The position numbers and the translations under genes were made by a program. The notes below the pieces were generated by a model, which saw only the letters and a program-made list of their open reading frames with translations, ran no database searches and was not told the DNA's origin. From assembly GCA_045837725.1 (NCBI GenBank), contig JBEWZL010000266.1:558001-622000 (forward strand): DNA of 64,000 nucleotides, read 5' to 3'. Positions 34,813 to 48,160 of this stretch are shown here, one piece after another; the stretch's first letter is position 1; each line of letters opens with the position of its first letter. Source of the stretch: Vermamoeba vermiformis. Taxonomy: Eukaryota; Tubulinea; Echinamoebida.

Positions 34813-36245
34813 TTATTTAATCTCAACTACCATCTCCTTGCGATAGCCCGTGTGCTCTTTGTGCATAAAGTAGCCGTGCTGATTCGACACTACGCGCACT
34901 CCGTTGAAGTTCTGATCGTTGCTGTAGTGCGTGTGGCCGTAGAACCACGCTCGGACTGGCGCTGCAAACAAGTGGTCCAAGTCCGTGGCAAAGGCGCAGT
35001 TGATCGCACTGCCCTCGTACTCTGGCGCACTCGTCCTTTTCGTCGTCGGGGCGTGGTGCGTCATCACAATCACTTCTTCACCTGCCTCTTTGGCTGCTTT
35101 GATCTGTTCGTCGACAGTATTAGTATGATATGATAGTCCAAAAACATAAAGAATACGCGCAATACGCATATTGTTGCGAAAAATTATTAACGACAGATCT
35201 CGTTCTTATTGGCAGCACCAAGGTTTTTTAACGAACCCAACTTGCCATAATAATATTAGTGAATCCTTACCTCGCTTTCCAACCATGCAATTTCGTCTTT
35301 GAACCATCTGTTCGTGTCTGCAATGCGAATTTTTCTCGTTTTGCCGTCTTGTTCGCGTGTTGAAATCATCGCGTAGTCGTTCAAACTGCGCTGAACTTGT
35401 TGGGCACTTTCATCAGGCACGTAACTATATTACTAATGATTAGGAAGGATACTAGATAGATTCAGAGGCGAGGTCGAACTGATCTAGCCTTTAAAGAGCA
35501 AAAAAGGAAAATTTTATGACGATTACCTCCACAAAGTAGTGCCTAATATTCTGAATTTTCCGATCTTGACGCTCTTCTTTTGCATGAAATGAACGTTTGG
35601 AAATTTGGCGCAGATGTCGACCATCATTTTTTGTGCGTCTTCGTAGACGTTGGTGTAATATTCATCTGCGGAATTTTAGATATAATAATTTAATTATTTA
35701 TTACTTACGATTGCCTGCTAGAACAAAGACTTCTTTAAATAGCTTCGACTATAAATTTCCAAAATTAAATTGATTTCAAACGACCGTTCTTGTAGACGTA
35801 CCTGCTCTTCTATAAATTTCTCATACAACGGTCGTTTAGGATTGCCAATGTCTCCAAGCAGAGCGGCATAAGGAGCCTTTGGTTCCCACTTCTCGATCCG
35901 AATCTCATCAACAAAAAATTCTATTGCGTAATTAACATCACAATATAGCGTCCAATAAATATTATAACTTCTTACCAATATGAAGATCGCTCATAATTTG
36001 GAATTGGATCGGCTCCTGGTTGCCCTTAGAATTCGTTGCGTCTTTTTCCATTTTAATTTGATCTTTCTTGCTTGCTATATTAAATAATAATAAATAATGT
36101 GCTTGTCCGAAAGATTTTAGGTCACGATTAAAGACTATTTCCTCGTCGTGTTTTATGCGAAATTAGTGTAATTTCCTTTCTGCAGCGCGATGGATTTTAA
36201 TTACTTACCATCTCTCGGACGCTTGGTAGTAAACAATCTCTTCAT
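34813..36245 (-). CDS. Calcineurin-like metallophosphoesterase
   Basis: A binuclear-metal phosphoesterase with all five family blocks in order: IMSDLHI (DxH), LLGDIGN (GDxxN-like), LAGNHEYY (GNHE) across a splice, VMTHHAPTTKR, and FYGHTHYSN (GHTH). Length is about 340 residues. The preceding exon (MKRLFTTKRPRD, ATG at 36245) ends in GTAAGT and joins in phase to ASKKDQIKMEKDATN; an alternative start is MEKDATN at 36051. No signal peptide, so a cytosolic or organellar enzyme is likely, unlike the secreted purple acid phosphatase at the window start. The sequence resembles small phosphoesterases with unknown substrates in slime moulds and bacteria. Confidence 0.88.
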
Positions 36246-36261
36246 TGACAATGTTAATTTT

Positions 36262-36653
36262 GGACGAGCGAGTAGTACATTGACCGACGTAAAGCTCGCG
36301 TGAGCCGAGATGCGACCACCGGGCTGCAATAAATTTATTTAATTGTTATTCTATCCCAATTCGCTAAAAAAATTTGTACTAACTCCTTAATATACTTGGG
36401 TTTAGCACTATAACTGAAATCGAGAATAATAAATAAAATATATTATTGCTGAGTTCACTGGATATTTTCTAGTTTAATAATTACCTTGTGGTGAGTTAGA
36501 GTGGAGACACTGCGCTGTGCAGTGATGGCACACACGGAGCTCTTCGTTGCATTCAATCTCCTGCAAATGTCATGGTGATGAGCGCGTTGTTAATGGACGG
36601 TCGGTAGCCACTTACAGCACCGACGAAGAAAGGAGTCTACAAACAGGAAGCAT
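36262..36653 (-). other. Unresolved exon-like blocks with mitochondrial-leader composition
   Basis: From an ATG at 36653, MLPVCRLLSSSVL can be spliced in phase (GTAAGT donor) to RLNATKSSVCAITAQRSVS, a classic mitochondrial presequence composition. Further small blocks downstream (around 36390 and 36330) have splice-like borders, but I could not find a phase that joins everything to the phosphoesterase. It may be a separate small mitochondrial protein or an alternative 5' end of that gene. Confidence 0.3.
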
Positions 36654-36991
36654 TGTACGATGTAAAGAAAGCCAACAACTACGCAGTGCGACAAATGTTA
36701 TTATTTTCTGCAATGAGCCACGTGTAAAAACGGCCAATGTCGGTGTCTGTGCACCGACCGCTCGTGCCAGTACATTTGACGGGAGTTAACAATCATTTAC
36801 AGTTCACTGTCCGTGAGATACAAAGGTACGTCTGTTGGACTTACATGCAGATCGTTCTAGTTATAGTTTTTCAAACTTTGAGTGCCGTTTTTGCTAATAG
36901 TCAGCACAACAGGCACTTTCGACTACCAAGGGCACAATCACTCACGATACCAAACACTGCAGTGGTGAATTCATATCCTGCAGTGACATGA

Positions 36992-38195
36992 CTAACGCTT
37001 GAACGGGATATTTCGTCTTACAAAGTCATTGCTGGACTTGCTATCTATTGTATTGATATTTAAGTCCTCCATATTCTGATTAGCTTCTTCTTTGGTAGAT
37101 TCTTCTAAGAACGCAAAAGCAGAGATCAGATCTGATTCAAACTCGGTCTCTGCAAGGCTCTGTAGGCTTCCACAGATCTCAATGCAGTTTTTGTTGTGAT
37201 CCATCTAAACAGGTTAGGTTATTTTCATCGGTTAATATTGCGCCGCTGCAACTTACTTTAACAAAGACATTATCGAGTCTCCAATACTTGTCGCTACTTA
37301 GCAACAAACTTTTGTTTTGCGGTAAAAACGTTATCCACAACGACACGTCGAAGTCTGCATCAAGTTCAGGCGGCTGGTCAACACGCAAGAGCTTGTAATA
37401 TTGTCGACTATCTCCAGCTAGATTCATTGGGTAATACGCTACTCGACGATCCCAATACTCGTCAACAAAATTCATGTGTTCCCACTCTGCCATCAAATAA
37501 GGATCGAGCAAGTAGGTTAGGTTCTTTACTTACCGCTTCTTGATATTGGGGCTTTGAGCGAAACAAACTCGATAAATTCTTGCAAAGAAACACACAGGAG
37601 CTCCATTCCCTGTATAATACCCAATAAAGCAGTGCATGCTTCAGTATGAACAGTTCTATTAACTGCTAGCTGAGGGGCGAAATACTCAACGCTTGAATGG
37701 AAGGGACTTAAAAAAAAACATTAATAATTATGACTGCAAAATTAATATTTACTAACATAAGTTGGTTGCATTTGTCAACTAGAATCTTATTTCGCTTGCG
37801 GAGTTTGTAGATTTTTTTTGATCTGATTTTAAAATAAGTGCCGCGAAAAATCCAATCATCTTTGCTGTCGGTATTTCAGCAGCCGTGAATGCCTCTGCAA
37901 AAGTTAAATATCCTAAATTCATCCATGTTGATTTAGACGACATTACAGCGCGGATCCTAAGTTGAAAATACTTAATTATCGCCTGCGATCTGGCAATTTA
38001 CCTTTTGTTGGTACTATAAAGAATTATTAAAATTTTAGGTCGGTTCAGTAAATAACTCAGTATTTTTTCGACTAGCTCTTTGATCTCGAATACATTCGGT
38101 TGATCTGCTCTTGCATTGCCTTGGTGCTCTGTTTTTCTCCTCTTATTTGGGCCTACTTCTTCTATACTGTCAATATTTCGCTTTAATGTGGCCAT
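36992..38195 (-). CDS. F-box protein of unknown type
   Basis: Start MATLKRNIDSIEEVGPNKRRK with a basic nuclear-like patch. An F-box is formed across the first splice (AAAAG|GTAAAT to CTTAG|GATCC): FEIKELVEKILSYLL, then STNKRIRAVMSSKSTW. The middle exons (37520-37900) are not securely joined; they include VSLQEFIEFVSLKAP. The last third is soluble: LLDPYLMAEWEHMNFVDEYW, WITFLPQNKSLLLSS, and an acidic tail (FLEESTKEEANQNMEDL) ending FKR. No repeats or enzymatic motif are seen. It starts 85 bases from the divergent LIM-filamin gene, so the two share a promoter. The F-box call is moderate, the substrate domain unknown. Confidence 0.55.
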
Positions 38196-38280
38196 TCTGG
38201 CTGAAGATTTGAAACAAATGACGCATCCATCAGGGCAAACCGTCTTGGCGAAACGGCGCCGTAATTTCAGTACTGTTAAA

Positions 38281-40706
38281 ATGGCTACAGCGGAGCAACG
38301 TCGCGCAGAGTATCAGAGACAAATTGATAATGCTCCTAAATGCACCAAATGCAGGGAGCCGCTTTCAGGTTTGGAAGATTTTTGTGGATCGACAAAATCT
38401 TTTTTGACCGTTATTTAATAATAGGCATGTCCTTCGAATTTGAGGGCAGAGAATTTTGTAAGAACTGTTTCAAATGCCAAGGTTGCGGTGCTTCATTTTC
38501 GGGTAAGAAAATTGGAATAATCGTAATTGATCTGTATTCCCAATTTACTAACTTTTTAAGACCAATCACCTCGAAAATTTAATCAACCAATTATTTTAAT
38601 ATAATAATAATTATATTATTATTTTTAGGCGGTGAGGCTATCAGTGTCAATGACTTGCCGTACTGTGACGGATGTGGCCGCCAAGCTTTTGTCCTGAGGT
38701 ACGTGCCTTTGTTCCTTAGATTCATCTGTACAACAAAAAGTTTGAGATAAACCAACCTGTCGATCTGACACGTCACCAGAAGGAAATTTCTGGATGCGAT
38801 AAATTTAATCCACCGGCGTTCATTTCACCTGCATTGTTTACAATAGTAACACATTAATATAGCACGAAGAACAAACGTGCCTCCGTTCAAGTCGAGTCCG
38901 CCGCAACGGATACGCGAGAGAAGCTTTCTTTTAACGAACTTCAAAAGAAACAACGCGAAGAGCAACGCAAAGCCGAATTAGAACGTGAAGAAAAACAAAT
39001 TATTCGTGAAGAGAAGCAAGTAAGTCGGAGTAATACGCTTTCAATAGGAGGCGCGTCTATTAAAGCGAGCTTAAACTAATTCATTTACAGCGTATGGAAA
39101 TGGAGCGTGCAGAAAAGGAAAGAGAAAAGTATGAGCAAGAAAAGGCTCGAATTGCTGCAATGAGAGAATCTTCGTCAAAGGACGAATCTGGATCCACCGG
39201 CGTCGTTAATTTCCGTGAGCTTGGTACGCATTTTATCAAATACGTTCTCTAGTCCAATTTATTTTTAAAATTACATTATGTTTCGACTACATATGTAAAT
39301 TTCTTATTTTGACATCCGAATTTACAGAGCGCAAGAAACGAGAGGAACGCGAACAAATGCTGAAAAAACTTGCTGAGAAGCAAGGTACTTCAACAACGAC
39401 CTCGTCAAGCACGACAGCCGCTCCCAGCTCTGGTTCACCGACGAAACCGATCGCATCAGCTCCTTCAAAGAGCGGATCCGACTTTGGTAAGCCAAAACTA
39501 TTCCTTATCGAATACTTATGTTAATTAACCGTATTTTAGGATTTACTGTGACGCTTAAAGGTGACGGCAGTAAAGCGGCAAAGGTTAACGACTTGACCGT
39601 GTTCACCGTCCAAGTTCAAGAGAAGGGTCGCTTGGCTAAAGTGAAGAAAGACGAAGACTTGCAGATTGTATTTGAAGGTCCCGATAGCAAGGTAATATAG
39701 GCCTATTCTGAACATATCAATTATTAACTTCTGTGGCAGATCAAACCCAAGATCAAGTACGTCGAGAAGTTGGGCTCGTTCACCGTGGGCTACAAAGCAA
39801 CCATTCCTGGTCACTATGAAATGCACATTAGGTAAGTACTGTAGGAGTTTGTAGTACCGTCCTTAAACTCACCGTGTCGTCAATCAGATTCGATGACATG
39901 TCACTCGGCACGTTCCCCTTGGCAGTATCGAACGAATCTGGCTCCGTGCCTGGTGCTGCTCCATCGCAATCTACAGCCACAACCTCGCCTCCTACTACAA
40001 CTAATGCTGCTCCGTAAGTTCTTTCAGTTTAATATGAGCGAAATTGACCGGTGTCAACAGCACTACCAAAGCACCAGAAAAGATTGAGCCAAAGCAGCAC
40101 GAAGTCAAGCCTGTACAGCCAGTGGAGACTAAAAAAGAGGAGCCTGTGGCCGTTAAAGAAGAACCTAAGCCTGAGCCTATCAAAGAAGAACCCGTGCCCA
40201 AGTTATCACTCGCAACCTCTCCCGAGTCTGCCTCACCGACGGACGGTCTCTCGCGCGAAAACTCGATGGCTGGTTTGACCAAAGAACAAAAATTGGCTAT
40301 CATTCGCGAACGAAAGGCTAGGTTGCTTACTCCACGCTCAGCAGCTGAGGCTGAAAAAGCTGAAAGCACATCCAGTTCAGCTTCGACTACCGAGACTGCT
40401 GCAAAGACTGAAAGTGAATCCGCTGATGATATTGCAAGTGCTGTGATAACTGAAATTAGAGTCACTTTTAAAGCTTTGAACAAGCATGGCAAACCAAAGT
40501 CAACGTAAGTAGCGCGGATGTGCCTTTCGTTTCACGCTTCTAACCTTAAAAATGTTAGTGGGGGTGACGCTAAGAAATTAGAGACAGCTCCTCATCATGA
40601 AGTCGTCGATAATAATGACGGATCGTACACAGTCAAGCTCAGCAAGCCTGAACATTTCGCAGTTAAAATTGATGGCAATCCTGTGTTGAGAGCTGAGTTT
40701 ATTTAA
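38281..40706 (+). CDS. LIM domain plus filamin-repeat protein with a coiled coil
   Basis: A cytoskeletal-type adaptor. One LIM domain at the N-terminus (about 20-80) is spread over three exons: CTKCREPLSG, FCKNCFKCQGCGASFSG, YCDGCGRQAFVLR, giving the CxxC pairs and final zinc ligands. Next comes a highly charged helix (about 90-230: QKKQREEQRKAELEREEK; RMEMERAEKEREKYEQEK), a likely coiled coil or actin-binding single helix. A filamin-type immunoglobulin repeat follows (GFTVTLKGDGSKA; YKATIPGHYEMHIRFDD), then a Pro/Lys/Glu-rich linker, and a second, shorter filamin-like segment (ITEIRVTFKALNKHG; VVDNNDGSYTVKLSKPE). No calponin-homology actin-binding domain is seen, so it is not a true filamin. 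It is rich in phosphorylatable Ser/Thr. Confidence 0.88.
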
Positions 40707-40949
40707 TGTGCATTAATAGATATTCATCCTATTTATTCGCTTGCCTTGTAGAAATAGAGCCAGTAAAATGTAAAGACCACGTGCTTCGTTTGTCCGTTCG
40801 AACTGCAGTCTTGCGCGCAATTTTTTATCTTGTTAAAAGCACTAAATAAGACACAGGACATAACAAATAGATACCGAAATAAGATTTGCATTTTTGTGGC
40901 CTTATTGATCGAGATAATTGGATCGAGCGTTCTTCATTCAACTTGCATC

Positions 40950-42973
40950 ATGGAAATAATTAAATCAGTGGATTTTACCGAAATATTACCAACAGAGGTA
41001 CGCAATTATGCATAACTAATGGTGTAACCTACTGATCTTTAAATAATTTTTCATTATTTTCAGGTGTTATTTCAGATTTGCTTCAATTTAACCAGGGATG
41101 AACTTGCAAAATGCGCATTTATATGCAAAAAATTCAAACCAGTGTGTATGTACGTTTTAGAACACAAACGAAAAATTCGATTGGTGGATGACTTGCTGAA
41201 TGTCGTCTTTGTATCTTTGCCCGAATCTGGTACGTCAAAATTTATTGATAAAGATATTGAATTAATAAATTGATAAAAGGCAAGACGACTCTAGTTGAGA
41301 CTTTGGCGGGAACTAGATATCGAAAACCTTACGTGGGCGCTCAGCGTACTTTTTATATTAAATTGGATACTAAGTCGATGCGGGGAAATAATCAAGTCAT
41401 TGGGTTAATCGATGCGCCTAATGGTAGAAATTACAGGAAAATGAACTGGATCTGCGCTTCTCAAGTAGCTACTTGCAAATAGATTATAGCATTCCGTACT
41501 AATAATTCCATAGTCTGATTTGTGCGTTTTTGTCGTGAACGCTTTGTCCCCTGAATCAGTAGCATCATTCGACAAGGCGCAGATCCAAGAACTGATACTC
41601 GGAGTGACGCATATGATGAGTTCCCGCGACGTAATTATTGCCGTTAATATTCGAGACACGAATTACAACAGTTCTACGCCGGAGAACAGTAACTATAATA
41701 TTGATTGTACGGGTCTGATCTAAATATTTTCCATTTTAGGATTTCGACACACGGAAAGGTTAATAACGCCTATACTTAACAAATCCATTGGCCCGTGTTT
41801 TGATATCGTGCCAGTGGATGCACTGAAAAATGTCGGAGTATTTCCGACAGCTCCCTTCCCTTGGTTCAAAGGACCATCGCTGTGGACACTCTTAATGGAC
41901 AGTCAAAAGCACAGTAATTACGATGCAAAAGCTGTTGAGCAATTGCGTCAAGCTCCGTTTGAATTTCAAACAGTTAACAAAATGTTTATTCGCGGCGTAT
42001 CTTCAGGGCTAGCAATAGGCAGAGTACTGTGTAAGTAGCCTGGCAATATAATAGCACTATCATTGACACTAACGAATGGCTTATATAGCTGGTTCTATCT
42101 CTGTCAATAAGGATCCAACAAGGCCAAACCAAGTACGTCTAATTCCGCATCGGGAGTCATACGTTAGAAGTATTCAAATGGGCGGTAATCGCATCAATAC
42201 AGCGGTGGCAGGTAATTATATACTTAAGCAAGCGAGAAATGAAACTGTATAATTAACGGATCTGACAGGTGATTACGTGGGATTCGACTTGAAAGGCCTG
42301 TCCACGACAGAATTGAGAAAAAGATATGGATTTATATGGACCTATATTGATCCCGTTACGAATGAACAAGTTCCTATCGACATCACTTTGGCATTCCGAA
42401 TGCAATTTGTTGTTGTTGATCCCAAACTGCTCGCTCTCCGCAACGTTTACTACGTTCATTATGGTGCACATCGCATTCACTGCGTATTACTTTGGATATT
42501 TCCTTCACAGACGTACAAAAGTCCTACGGACATCAAAAAATTAAAGCGAGGTGAGGCAATCATGGTACCGTTAGAACGAGTGCCAATGCGCGTGTACAAA
42601 GCGAATGCATTTCAAAAGAATGTGCACGGCAAGGTCATGTTGACCCAAAAATACGGTACAATAGCCGCAATTGGCCGAATAGACAAAGTCCTATCTAAAA
42701 AGATGGATCTGGTTACGATGCCAAACGCGCAAGGTAAATGATAACCATTTTGTGTATACAGAATAATTTACTAATACTAATTTTTTAGATTACATCCAAT
42801 TGTATGAGACAGTTATGAACGAGGCCCAAGCGTTGTTTGGTAGCTCGCTGGAAGAAGAAAAATTGTTGGCAGAGTTCGTTGCATATATGAAAGACAATAT
42901 GCAAGCAAGACATAGCATTGCAGGCTGTACAAAACGATTTAGTGATCGCCGGTACTACGAACGTAACGAATAG
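40950..42973 (+). CDS. F-box fused to an eEF1A-like translation GTPase
   Basis: Residues 1-60 are an F-box (EILPTEVLFQICFNLTRDEL, then CKKFKPVCMYV). Directly after it, a splice builds the P-loop: LPES|GKTTLVETLAG, corresponding to HVDSGKSTTTG in eEF1A. The G3 region is VIGLIDAPNGRNYRKM (eEF1A: IDAPGHRDFIKNM), with an extra Asn; G4 is degenerate (AVNIRD for VNKMD). Domain II is clear (TVNKMFIRGVSSGLAIGRVL; VAGDYVGFDLKGLS) and so is domain III (LKRGEAIMVPLERVPMRVY; GTIAAIGRIDKVL). All three eEF1A domains are thus present, with altered nucleotide contacts. It probably no longer works as an elongation factor and may present an SCF ligase to tRNA, ribosome or an eEF1A partner (inference). Confidence 0.85.
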
Positions 42974-43047
42974 TTCCGTCCAAAAACTTGAAAAACAAAA
43001 TAGTAAACGAATTAAAGTATCTTTCGAGCAACACAACTATTATTATA

Positions 43048-43645
43048 ATGTCATTGTTATTAGAACAAGTTCACCCAGCTCCAATGCAATCAGGAGTGGG
43101 AGTGCCGATCAAGACTGAACACTTTGCTTGTTTGCTTGACGGCGTGCACACAGAGTTTATTCTTAATGTCCTTGATGACCACCTATTTTTTGTTATTACA
43201 CAGCTTGGCAAATTTGGCACCATTGTAAGTTTGTGGCTGATCTGACACGCAATAATTATTTTTAAAATTTTCTAGCCATCTTCTTTTCGAATTTGACCAC
43301 CAAAGACGCCGTACATGATATTTTTAATTATTAAGAAATATTTTAAAATTAAACTGTATTTTTCTAGTTGAAAGCGCGAAAAGAACAAAATTACAACTTA
43401 GAGGGAGCCCCAATTTACGAGATTGAAACCATCTTAGGTAAATATTCAAATAACGCCCACATTTTCTAACTCTTTCAGGCAAACGAGACGATCCTACTTT
43501 GGAGATCTTTGCGCGTCAATTAATCGAAATTACATCAGCTCAGTGCCCTAAGCCGCTAGTACTCGCATTAGGACTCAAGTCTAAAATGAGCCCAAAGCTG
43601 TTGAAGAGTATTTTAACTATCATTATGATGCGGAGAGTTTGGTAA
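43048..43645 (+). CDS. PSMG3: Proteasome assembly chaperone 3 (PSMG3/PAC3)
   Basis: A small chaperone of about 140 residues. PAC3 pairs with PAC4 and guides alpha-ring assembly of the 20S proteasome in the cytosol. The first exon ends in FVITQLGKFGTI, matching the family's core strand (VVTQFGKMGTLV). After a 140-base intron spliced in phase 0 comes IYEIETILGKRDDPTLEIFA, LVLALGLKSKM and a C-terminal RRVW, comparable to human PSMG3 (VLLGQDEPLIHVFA, LLAVAVKDKS, CQVW). The start at 43048 lies 75 bases after the stop of the F-box-eEF1A gene on the same strand. PSMG3 homologues are easily missed because the family is short and divergent. Confidence 0.82.
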
Positions 43646-43760
43646 AGCCATGGCTTGAAAAATAAAGGCTGATCCAAACTAAAACATTTAGCATAACACT
43701 ATTGATGCAAGTAATAATATAGCTATGTCATATATATTTTTATGCAATAATAACTCGAGT

Positions 43761-45468
<1,708 letters not shown>

Positions 45469-45581
45469 CCAATGGTAGAAAAGCTAATTGTACAAAAGCT
45501 TTTTGTTCATTGAATTGACGCGAATTTTCTTTATTTGTGCTTTATTAATAATAAAGAGCCTGATGTTACAAGTACATAAAA

Positions 45582-46398
45582 TTAAAAAAAGGTCACTAAT
45601 GCAGCTAAGGTTGCCAAGATAAATGCGGAAGCAAGCAGATTGGAACTGGAAGATTTCACCATCGTAGATGCAGGTTGCTTGGAACCGCTAGGAGTTGATA
45701 CAGCTGCTGGTTGTTTGGAACCGCTGGGAGTTGAGACAGCTGCTGGAGTTTGAGCAAGAGGGCTAGATCCGTATGGATTCACGGCCGTAGGACTGCCTGC
45801 AATTGGACAAGCAGTAACTTGCACGTATCTTGCTAAAACTGAAAACGCAGTACACGCCTTAGATAGGGCGGTCGTTCCCTGTACGGTCGTGCAATTGGCA
45901 TCCTCATAGCTATTTTGATTCAGAGCATCACCCGTGCAACTGCTAATTACCATGGCTGAAACTGAACCCGATGTCACATCGAAGACGACGCACGTGTCGG
46001 CAAGTGCTGGTGAAGAGTTAGTTTAAATCTGAGTGCAGCTCAAGATTGGACGTACCTCCAGTCTCTCCGTTTACCGTGCTGCAATCCTGGGATGTACTTG
46101 ATTTGATGACAGAAAATCCGTCTTGATATCGTGGCGTAACTTCTGTGCCACAGACTTCTTTCACCCAAAATTTACCTGGATACAGCTCTGCGCACCCGTT
46201 AACAGTGCAAGGAGTCTACGAACGATAAGAAGAACGTTCGTAATTAATAATTTTACTCACGTCATAAGTACTGTAAGAATAGGCCACATGAAAACCAGAG
46301 CAGTCAGCGTTATTGTAGATCAAGCGCGTGTAAACTGCCTCGGACTGGCTCACGCACACGATTACTAACAATACTGCTGCGAGGAAGATTTTTGACAT
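45582..46398 (-). CDS. Secreted, probably GPI-anchored cysteine-rich protein
   Basis: I take the ATG at 46398 (MSKIFLAAVLLVIVCVSQSEA), a signal peptide; the open frame extends four codons further upstream only through TTG. The mature part has paired cysteines in short exons (NADCSGFHVAYS; GCAELYPGKFWVKEVCG; QDCSTVNGE; ISSCTGDALNQ; DANCTTVQG; VTACPIAGS), then a Ser/Thr/Pro-rich stalk with a duplicated 12-residue unit (STPSGSKQPAAV). It ends in a small-residue site and a hydrophobic tail (LLASAFILATLAALVTFF), the pattern of a GPI-attachment signal. A cell-surface protein of around 230 residues is expected. No family is recognised. Confidence 0.75.
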
Positions 46399-46612
46399 TT
46401 GTGAAGGCAAGTCGAGGTAACACAGAGTAATTAAATAATTAAAGCAAGCACAAATTCGACTCTTATTTAACTACCTCTAAATTTCTGTTTTGGTCCGATT
46501 ATGTTCCTTTTCGGTAGTTGCGGGACGGGTGCGTCCCAATGAAATTTCGTGTAAGGAGATTCTGATAACTGACCGACTGAATGAGATATGGTATTATTAT
46601 GAATAGCGGCCG

Positions 46613-47981
46613 CTAGACGTTTATTTCAAACTTAGCTTTTTTCAGTGCATCATACGCTCGCTTCGTGTCGGCTTCTGAAACGAACAAATAATCAGTGCTG
46701 AAGGCGCTAATGTAGAATAAATTGATCTTCGACTTAGACATAGGGTCACTAATGGAGTAGACGATACCGCATTCATCTGTAAGCAGATGTGGTCAGTTGG
46801 AAGCACGATCTCGTCGAGAATGATTCCTGTACATACCGAAACCCAAAGGTCCATCAGCGACACGAATAATTTTCCAAACACCTTCTTGCACTGGCCAGTT
46901 GTATTCTTTCAACGCTCGTTCGTCCATCAAAATCGAGATCTCATCGTCGATCTCGGTGTACGAGCAGAAATAATCTCTGTGTAGCCGTTGTTATTATTGT
47001 CTTCGTAATATCAATGAAGTTATGGATTACTTACGTATAAAATAGCAGTTTAATCAATTGAATGCCGAATGTTTCGAGTTCATCGCGCTTCATTGCCAGC
47101 GACTTCATGTTGATGGGTGGTGAAGCCAAAGGATGTTTCTTGACGGTCGTGAGCGCTGTTTTGTTTGCAGGCACGGCTTGTTGCGGACTCAACTCGTGTT
47201 TGAGCTCTTCGAGACCTTCAGTCATCACGCCAACACTCTTTTCCAAGCACTCTAGTGCTTCGAGTACTCTGTTGTCTGGCACCTGTTTAATGTGTTAACA
47301 AGATATAATGAATAGCTTAATACGTACCAATACGAAGTCGTTTTCATTGGTGCTCAAATAAAAGATTGTAATTCCCGCGTGGAACAACGGTTCTGAGAGA
47401 GAATGTACTACACCAGTGGGATCTGCATTGTAATGTTAGTAAATATGTCTAACAATATTAGCAGTATTTTTATAAGGTATCAATAATGACGGATCACATA
47501 CTGAACCCTTGTGCACCCTCGTTGACCTGGATCGCGCGCCAAACTATGCCAGAGGACTCGAGAGGTAATCCTCCCTCTGTGATTGACTTGTGCATATCCT
47601 CTTCTAATATTAGCGATATTTCATCCTCTGTTCGTGCAATGGAGATAAACTGTGTGGATCTGATCGGCGATCGGTTAATTACAAAAACAAAAAATGCAAA
47701 ATAAAAATCTTGATATTCTATATTTATTATAGCAATAGTAATATCATACCGTAATTGATTTGTCGCTCGAAAAAATTTAAAGAGGTCTGAAATTATTGCT
47801 GTACGTGCTAATTGGCTACAGCCTCTCAAAGCACGTTCTAAACTTAGATTATTACTTACTTTTCCAAATAAAATATTTGCTTAATTAATCGGTGAGAAAC
47901 TGTCTCGATCTTGTCTTTTCTGACAGATGCGATCAGCAGCTTGTACGGCATGATCGTTAAATGCATTTGAACATCCTCCAT
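46613..47981 (-). CDS. CASTOR-like ACT-domain protein (arginine-sensor family)
   Basis: In animals CASTOR1 binds arginine and controls mTORC1 through GATOR2. This protein of about 320 residues has the same duplicated ACT layout. The first half carries IKQIFYLEK, EDEISLILEEDM, WRAIQVNEGAQGF, DPTGVVHSLSEPLFHAGI and LSTNENDFVLV. The second half has LETFGIQLIKLLFYT, DEISILMDERALKEY, WKIIRVADGPLGFDECGIV, SKSKINLFYISAFSTDYLFV. The GFDECGIV block is nearly the human CASTOR segment (LGFDECGIVAQI), a strong marker. Arginine-contact residues cannot be judged reliably by eye. The start is 180 bases from the divergent kelch-BTB gene. CASTOR-family proteins outside animals are little studied, so an amino-acid-sensing role is inference from family. 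Confidence 0.85.
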
Positions 47982-48160
47982 CTTGCTTATTGTGCAATAA
48001 TATTGGCTTTGAGTGGATTATTATCTTCAATCGTGCCGAAAACGGCTCTTTGATTCACAAAACTTCGACCAATCACAGCACGCTTATTTTGTATGTATGG
48101 AACTTGCTTGCCAAAAACACGTTGCTCTTTGTATACTTAAACAATAACATACGACTGAAC

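Noticed and set aside
37179-37511. SUKH/FBXO3-like domain in the F-box protein at 36992-38195
   Set aside because: The resemblance is limited to a few residues and the middle exons are not resolved.
40001-40492. 163-codon minus-strand frame rich in Ser and Val
   Set aside because: It is the antisense of the low-complexity linker of the LIM-filamin gene, whose sense frame is supported by domains on both sides.
43262-43310. Extra small exon in PSMG3 between 43262 and 43305
   Set aside because: Including it from the neighbouring splice sites brings a stop in the needed phase; skipping it gives a clean family match.
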